Of a stretch of 64,000 nt of DNA, positions 57,557 to 64,000 are shown piece by piece. Source of the DNA: Sebastes aleutianus (taxonomy: Eukaryota; Chordata; Actinopteri; Perciformes; Sebastidae); the NCBI GenBank assembly GCA_916700875.1, contig CAKAKS010000285.1, positions 248,001-312,000 of the forward strand, in the 5' to 3' direction. Below the pieces are notes generated by a model that saw only the letters and a list, made by a program, of their open reading frames with translations, was not told the DNA's origin and made no database searches. Positions within the stretch are counted from its first letter, which is position 1. Each line of letters starts with the position of its first letter. The position numbers and the translations under genes are program-made.

Positions 57557-58145
57557 TTAGTGGTGGAAGAAGTAAAAGTAGCAATGCCACAGTATAAAAA
57601 TACTTCATTACAAGTAAAAGTCATGCATTAAACATTTCAATTAAGTAAAAGTAGGCTACATACTTAAAGTATCAGAAGTAAAAGTAGTCAAAACGCAGAG
57701 TGGCTACAGTCAGTGTTATACTATAACATTATTGGATCATTATTATTGATGTATTAATATGTAAGCACTTTTGGTTTTGGTTAATCTGTAAGAATGGACC
57801 ATATCTTATAAACTCATCATATCTTCTGTATATAAAATATTGATTTAAAAATGATCTATACCTCTCTGAAACGTAGTGAAGTAGAAGTACAAGGTAACAT
57901 AAAAAATGGAAATATTAACAAGTAACAAGTACCGCAACATTGTTCTTAGGTACAGTCCTTGAGTAAATGTACTTAGTGTATCATTCAGACAATGACACTC
58001 CTAATCGTTTTTTCTGCAGAATGAGTACTTTTACTTTTGATACATTAAATACACCTTGCTGATACCCTTGTACTTTTACGTAAGCAAGATTTTGAATGCA
58101 GGATTTTGAATGGAGTATTTTTACATTGTTGTATTACTTGTACGC
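57557..58145. mobile_element. Dispersed AAGTAAAAGTAC-type repeat, copy D (composite)
   Basis: Begins TAGTGGTGGAAGAAGTAAAA and contains CATTACAAGTAAAAGTCATG; a second, inverted partial copy (GAGTACTTTTACTTTTGATA) follows from about 58020. Two copies or a fold-back arrangement. Confidence 0.6.
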
Positions 58146-58446
58146 AAGTAGAATCTAATGCAAAGCAAAGGGGAAATTAAACATTCATGCACTCATGCAA
58201 ATTTTCTGTTTGTGTTCTGAAATGGCAATGCCAACATTTTTTCTAGTGACTGGGTTGGTTATTCGTATCTTAGACATTGTTCATGTTTTACTTTAACTTT
58301 ACTGTCCTCAATGATATTTTTTTCTTGCAGCCAGGCAAAACATAAAAAACACACACAGACATGAATAGGATACATAAAAAATACATAAAACATGTAAAAC
58401 AAAGAACCTATTGACATAAAAACCTATAAACTCACATACAATACAA

Positions 58447-58700
58447 TATACACTCAGTTTATTAGGTACACCTAGCTAAGACTAAATCAGTCTAATAATA
58501 TAAAATTATAGATTGTAAAGACAACACATGTAAAAATAGGAAGTGCAGTCATCATGTCCTTAAATGACAGCTTGAATAAGGGTGTGGCTTTATCTCATAT
58601 CAACACATGGTCTTAGTTTTGGTTGGTTGCTTTCAGCTTGAAGAGGCAGTTATCGCATCACTGGACCAAAATTGTCAACCACGAGACTGTGACCACAGTC
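58447..58700. mobile_element. Decayed TIR-type repeat beginning TATACACTCAGTTTATTAGG
   Basis: The start resembles, but is distinct from, the Tc1 terminus at 37341. The 3' end is not resolved. Confidence 0.45.
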
Positions 58701-58977
58701 ACATCCTTATAACAGGCTCGGAATTACTGAATCATCCGGACACTTTTGAACTTCTGCATTTGTTGGAGAATGCATAAAGGTGAAAGGAAACAACATATCC
58801 GACATGGTGCCATCAACCCTGACACACTGGGATCTGTCCACAGTCGATAACCATTAAAGGAAAGTTTCCTGTTTTTTTCAAGTATGTCTTAAAACAATGG
58901 CTACTGTAATCATTTATCATGTCCATACTGGCTTTAAAGAGATCCCTCCCTAAAGCAATTCACTAATGGGCGTTATT

Positions 58978-59663
58978 AAGGAATAAGTTCACATTTTTTC
59001 CTCATTCTGTGTAAAAAAAAAAGCTAATGTGAAGCTTCACATTCAGTTAGACAAATGAAGCTGGTATCGTCCAAAGTAACAGTATTTTTATAAAATCTCC
59101 CTCTTTGTGTTCATATCCCTCTGCTACAGTTCAGAAATAAAACACTAGAAAACACAAAGGTGGAGATTTATACTACGAGAACTGAAAGTTATGCAAATAT
59201 CCTTTTGATTTGGAGACTGTTGAAGCCTCATATTAGCTTCACCTTAAAAACACATCATCACTTTTTAAGTTGATATGGCGACCTTATTTGCACACCCAGC
59301 CGTTACAACAATGACAATATTCACCCTCTTTTAGCTCTATTTTTGGACAACTCCTGAGGGAAATATTTGACTCTTTAGCTGCTAAATGCTCCACTGTGTT
59401 CACCAGTTAGTCACTAACTGTGTCTGTTTGCAGTTTTTTAGAGCCTTTTTGGTGAAAACAGCTGCCTGTTATGGACGAAAATGACGCCAAGAGAGTGGTG
59501 AGAGTGAACCAAAACAGTAAAGTTGTGGACTAAACAGTCGCTATATAAGGCTTCATAAATCTTAGAGGAGCTGCAGATTCAGAATGATTACAGCGCTGTA
59601 ATCATTCTGAAAAGGTGAGTATTGTATTAAGACAGACTTGAAAAAAATGTGAACTTATCCTTT
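58978..59663. mobile_element. Non-autonomous DNA element GGAATAAGTTCACATTTTT
   Basis: Left end AAGGAATAAGTTCACATTTT and right end AAAATGTGAACTTATCCTT are inverted repeats; the flanks are TTA and TAA. No transposase frame. Holds a perfect 30-base palindrome at 59580-59609. Confidence 0.7.
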
Positions 59664-62600
59664 AATATCACCCCTCAATGTCAGATGATGTACTTGACGT
59701 TATTATTAGTGATCACATGAAAACAAAAACATGGCCTTTCTTTGCATGCAGTGCAAGAACTGAACTGAAAAAATACAGACTGCTGTTGCAGTGAAGGTGA
59801 ACTCTACACAGAGACAATGTTTGATGTGGCCTCTATTGATCTGGGAGAAACATTTGCTGAGCACACTTTCACTGCCCTGTCCCACATTCATACAGTAACA
59901 CACCTGAGAGTTGCCAACACTAGTTTGTTTTACCACTGAGCAGTATGAAAGGACCAATTAGGGGCACCTTGAAGCGTTTACACATTCACTTTATACAGCC
60001 CTTGAAAGTCACATGCCTTTGGGAGTAACTATTATTAGCCTACTACTTCCCTGTGTTAGACCAGAGGGTGTTTATCTATAACCACAGTAGCTCTGAAAAT
60101 GCAAATAAAGCAGCTTGTAAACAAAAACATAGACAAAATATACTGTAACTTCAAAGAACAGCGCTACTGAAGAACAGAATCAAGAGGCTTTTTCATCTAC
60201 TGTCCTAATATTTATAAATAGGCTGTAGGAAATATGTCCATTGTCTCACGCTGTCCCCCCGTAGTTTGCGTTGCATATGCTACAGTAGCCCGAAAGTCCT
60301 AGAAACAGCTATCTATAAACATCAAGATCATGTTAAACATAACAGGAAAATGCAATCAGTAGCGTACTCAGTTTCAATAGGATGTTGCTCCTTTGAATTG
60401 CCATTGTTTAAGGAAACAATGACAGAGGTGATACAATACACATATAGTTTAACCATAGAAGAATGACAGTCTCAAGTTATTGGACATTTAAATTGGTTTG
60501 TTTGATTTAAGATGTCTGATTACAGTGAGACAATATATGTTCATAGGTCATAGACGCTAAAACATCATGAAATTTTACTTTTAAATGATGCAAAGGAAGG
60601 TTTTTAAAAAAATGTGTGCATCCCAATAACTAAAGTTCAACAGGATGTGTGAAAAGAGACTGTCAAACCAAACAATCTGCAAAAGATTACTCAGATTAGG
60701 CATGGTTCTTCATCTGTTTGCCGTATGTTTGTGCTGCAGCATGTGGAAATGTAAAAAAAAAAACATTATTCAACAATAACTGGAAGTTACTCAAGGCCAT
60801 TAGCTGATAACCTGTTCTGCTCAACTGTGGATTTATATCCACTATTTATGCTGCTACTGACTTCACTTATCTCACTTCATTGGCTCTCACATTAGGAGTT
60901 TATCTTAATGATTTATGTTTGAGGGCACCGAATGTGCTGACATCTTCTAATGTGTCTGAACTCCTCCGCACCTATTTTCCTTCCTGGGTCACTCAGGTCT
61001 TCCGACCAGATGGTATTTGGTTGTTGAACGTGTTCAGTAGCAAAGCAAGAAGAAATATCACGGCCTTGCTGTTGCTGCATGTGTGGAATAATTGACCCCT
61101 GCACAGTAGCTTTTGCCCTCCATTGGCATTTTAAAATCCCTGATTAATGTACAAGCAAAGAAGAGATTTCCAGCACAACCACACCTACTTCCAATATGCA
61201 TGGAGAAGTGAAAAAGTGTGACTAATGTGTTTCGGCTTGAGGCTTTTGTGACCCTGATGAAAGGTCAAGCCAAAACACGTAGGTCGGATAGCAACGATAT
61301 TCTGTATACACACAAACAAGTGTTTTGACCTTTCTGGTTTCAACCATAGTTTGCTTTTGGCCTTCGAAGGCGATTGTTTATTTGATCATGATGTTTTCTT
61401 TGAATGTATTTACCTTAGTTTGTTAAGAAAGTTGTCTATGCATTTGTACTGTCATTTATAAATGATTTTCTTGTTGCTTAAATAATACTCCCAAACCATG
61501 TGCTGTTGTATCCTCTGGTGGTAAATTTGGAATATGTTTTTATAGAATATTTGGATTAAAGGCATGTATGTTAAAACTTGAGAAATTGATCAACTGGTTC
61601 ACCACTTTATATAAATTTTATCATAGCCTTTTAACACCATATACCTTACGATGAAAATATCAAAACACACAAGAAGATAATATTCCCCCATAATAACCAT
61701 GAGCTATGTGGCTTTGAGTGAACCTCTCTGACAGGGTAGGTCTGTTTTTAACATTAACATGCTTGGAAAACAAAGCCCTGATGGCGTCATCCGTCCTATA
61801 GAGAGCACTACCTCAGGAGAGCTGAACGACCACACCTTGACATTTTATATTATCAGTAAATCAATCTGAATAATGTAAAAACAGGAGGATTTTGCTTCCG
61901 TTTTACATCATGCAAAGCACACAATTTTGTGCACTTGTGTTTTTTGTGACTCATTATCGCTTTTTATATCTAACTTCAGGTTGAGCTGTGTACACACAGA
62001 CATTTGGCATGGTTCTCACGGGGGCTGAACCTGTTAATTTAAGCCCATAGGACGGTTGAGGATCAGGTCATGGGGGAGGGTAGGAAAGATGTTTATAACA
62101 TAGGCTTTGCTTGCTGCTGGTTACAACACCCCTGTATACAGATAAGATATTCCCAGACTTTAGGAGTACACTCTTTAGCATGCCTCCAGTCATTACAGCT
62201 GAACTTTATGATGAGTTTCATGTTAATGATCATGCAACTAATTCTCTCTCATTGTGACTCGTTACTTTGTCCCTTATCGACACAGATTTTCAGCATGCAA
62301 GTGGTTGACGAACCGATGATAAAGGAATATTAAAAGGAAAAATTGAGTTCTGATTCTGTCGCTTTTACCTGTTCTTCTCTGTTCTATTGAAGGCATTTGC
62401 TCCCTTTCACACATCATCGTGAGCACCTCTTCTTGTGTTTGGACTGTGGGAGAACATCTGCAGCATGACAGTCAAAACATCTTAAATCAGTGTCTATCGA
62501 CCTTCAAAAAGGACTGGGTGGTCTCTCTCCTTTTCCAGTGATTTAGGGACTAATCCATCCAAACTCCTGTCATTATCAGCCCAGAACAGTACAGGGAAAC

Positions 62601-64000
62601 GCACTTCCCAAGGAAGACGTGAAATGTGAAGGAATCGTGAGGTTGTGTCCGTGGGCGGTGACTTTTCAAAGTTTATGTCAATATTGTTTATCTTTGTTAC
62701 ACAAACTGCTTGAGTGTATTTCCCAAGGTACTGTCCAAGAATCTGACAAGCAGAAGAGCAGCATTGATTTCAATGGGCAAAATAATCACAATGAACATCA
62801 CGGGACTGTTTGCCATCATGGAGTAAATCTAAGTCTCATCACAACACATGCAGTTATACCTTGAGATTCAAAATGATATTTGGTTAATGCTCCTTACGTC
62901 ACCTAAGTTCACCTTTGTCACCACTGATCATCCTTTGTACAGGATGTATCACGTCCTTGGCCATCGCATGCATGTTTATCTCACTTCCTAATGTTTTTCC
63001 ACACAGTATGAGGATGCAGGATAGGAAACATTGGAGGGCTCGACAGAACACTACACCCACCACAAACAAAGGAGACGGTTGTTTAACAGGTCGATACTGA
63101 CACCGGTGTCTACTATGTGACCCTTTAATGGAGAATTTTTTTTTAATAAAATTGGGGAAACATATAAGTAAAGTTATTTATTGATATGTTACTCTTGTGT
63201 TTTTACTGAGAATTAAATTGTAATTGGGTGAATGTTTGTTTTTTTATTACACCATATTCATTGATTGAAAGGTATTTGCTCTCTAGACGACCTTTGTCTC
63301 CATTTGGCCCGAGATGATATTGGAAACAGCTGGCAGCATTGTTACACGCTGTCTGTATTTCTAATTAAATATGTTCCAGGGCCTGTTCTTTATTTATGCA
63401 TGACCAATTGTCGTTTGTTTTGTTCCGAACAATATCTTATCGAAGTTGTTATCTGCTGATGTAATATTACTAAAAATAACAATCACAGCGATAAGAAAAT
63501 GAATAATGGTGTTCATGTGTACCGTACCGCCGGTCAGTTTGACTTTCACAAAAACAAACAGCTCAATTAACACTAATTTCCAATACGTGGGGGATATCAC
63601 ATTTTTGGTGATTGTGTTGTGCTGTGGCTTGATGATAATGTTACTTAACCATGCTGATATTATTTGTAATGGACAGATATTGGTTAAATATACATAAAAT
63701 ACAGCTTTAATACCAATTTTTCTTGAGGTCTCACTGCTGCTTATCTACCTGTAATTATTTTCTCTCCTGTGTTTATGACTGAAAAACAGGTGGAATTTTT
63801 TTTTTTTTGCCAGGACAATCTTTCTAAGTTCCTTATTTCTTGTCTGTGAGACAGGTAAAAAAAGTCACTTGTTTTTAGGCAGGAAAAAAAGTAACTTAGA
63901 AAATTCTGCTGAAAAATAAATATTCTTTTGACCGTTTTTTTAGAAATGTGATTCTGCACAAACAATTCCATTCAAATCCTCTGACTAAATCTACAAATAT
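59664..64000. other. Right-hand flank, no supported gene
   Basis: About 4.3 kb of AT-rich sequence. Frames such as 60880-61095 and 62070-62333 lack a recognisable domain, good splice pairs or codon regularity. A fish-repeat-like motif with inverted halves (GTGTTTCGGCTTGA and TCAAGCCAAAACAC) lies at about 61228-61281. Confidence 0.4.

Overview
This window is vertebrate nuclear DNA, almost certainly from a percomorph-like teleost fish. The genes are split into many short exons with GT-AG borders. They are separated by AT-rich introns filled with fish-type repeats: hAT, Tc1/mariner, PIF/Harbinger-like and TTAA-flanked non-autonomous elements, a tRNA-derived SINE, LINE-like 3' tails and microsatellites. 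There are no operons, plasmid, phage or CRISPR features.

Three genes can be rebuilt exon by exon. (1) ppef2, plus strand, coding 5960-12288, 18 coding exons, 724 aa: an EF-hand, IQ-motif, photoreceptor-type serine/threonine phosphatase. (2) nup54, minus strand, coding 14679-26683, 15 exons, 625 aa: the FG nucleoporin of the Nup62 complex, with an enlarged FG region. (3) A scarb2 (LIMP-2) family gene, minus strand, coding 30509-55285, 13 exons, 520 aa: a CD36-family two-pass membrane protein with an unusual cytoplasmic tail. nup54 and scarb2 are neighbours in human 4q21, where PPEF2 also lies, so the window is a conserved synteny block. ppef2 and nup54 are tail to tail; nup54 and scarb2 run head to tail. 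At the left edge (minus strand, 173-294) is a probable first exon of a small secreted or type-I protein that I cannot name.

Layout: 1-420 edge gene; 421-5500 intergenic with decayed repeats and an AT microsatellite; 5500-12750 ppef2; 12750-14230 intergenic with a hAT MITE; 14230-26830 nup54 and its promoter; 26830-28380 intergenic; 28380-55300 scarb2, including a long 3' UTR and a 10.3-kb intron 1 full of transposons; 55300-64000 upstream DNA with repeats and no gene I can support.

The genes do not form a pathway. I found no new multi-gene system. The most notable structures are: a family of fold-back hAT-like elements carrying an amplified 45-bp palindromic minisatellite (three copies, two in head-to-head inverted orientation around scarb2 exon 1); extra symmetric FG exons in nup54; a scarb2 product without the usual dileucine lysosomal tail; and 18-nt and 9-nt microexons plus stop-free introns in ppef2. 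All assignments come from reading the sequence and from remembered family features; no database search was run.
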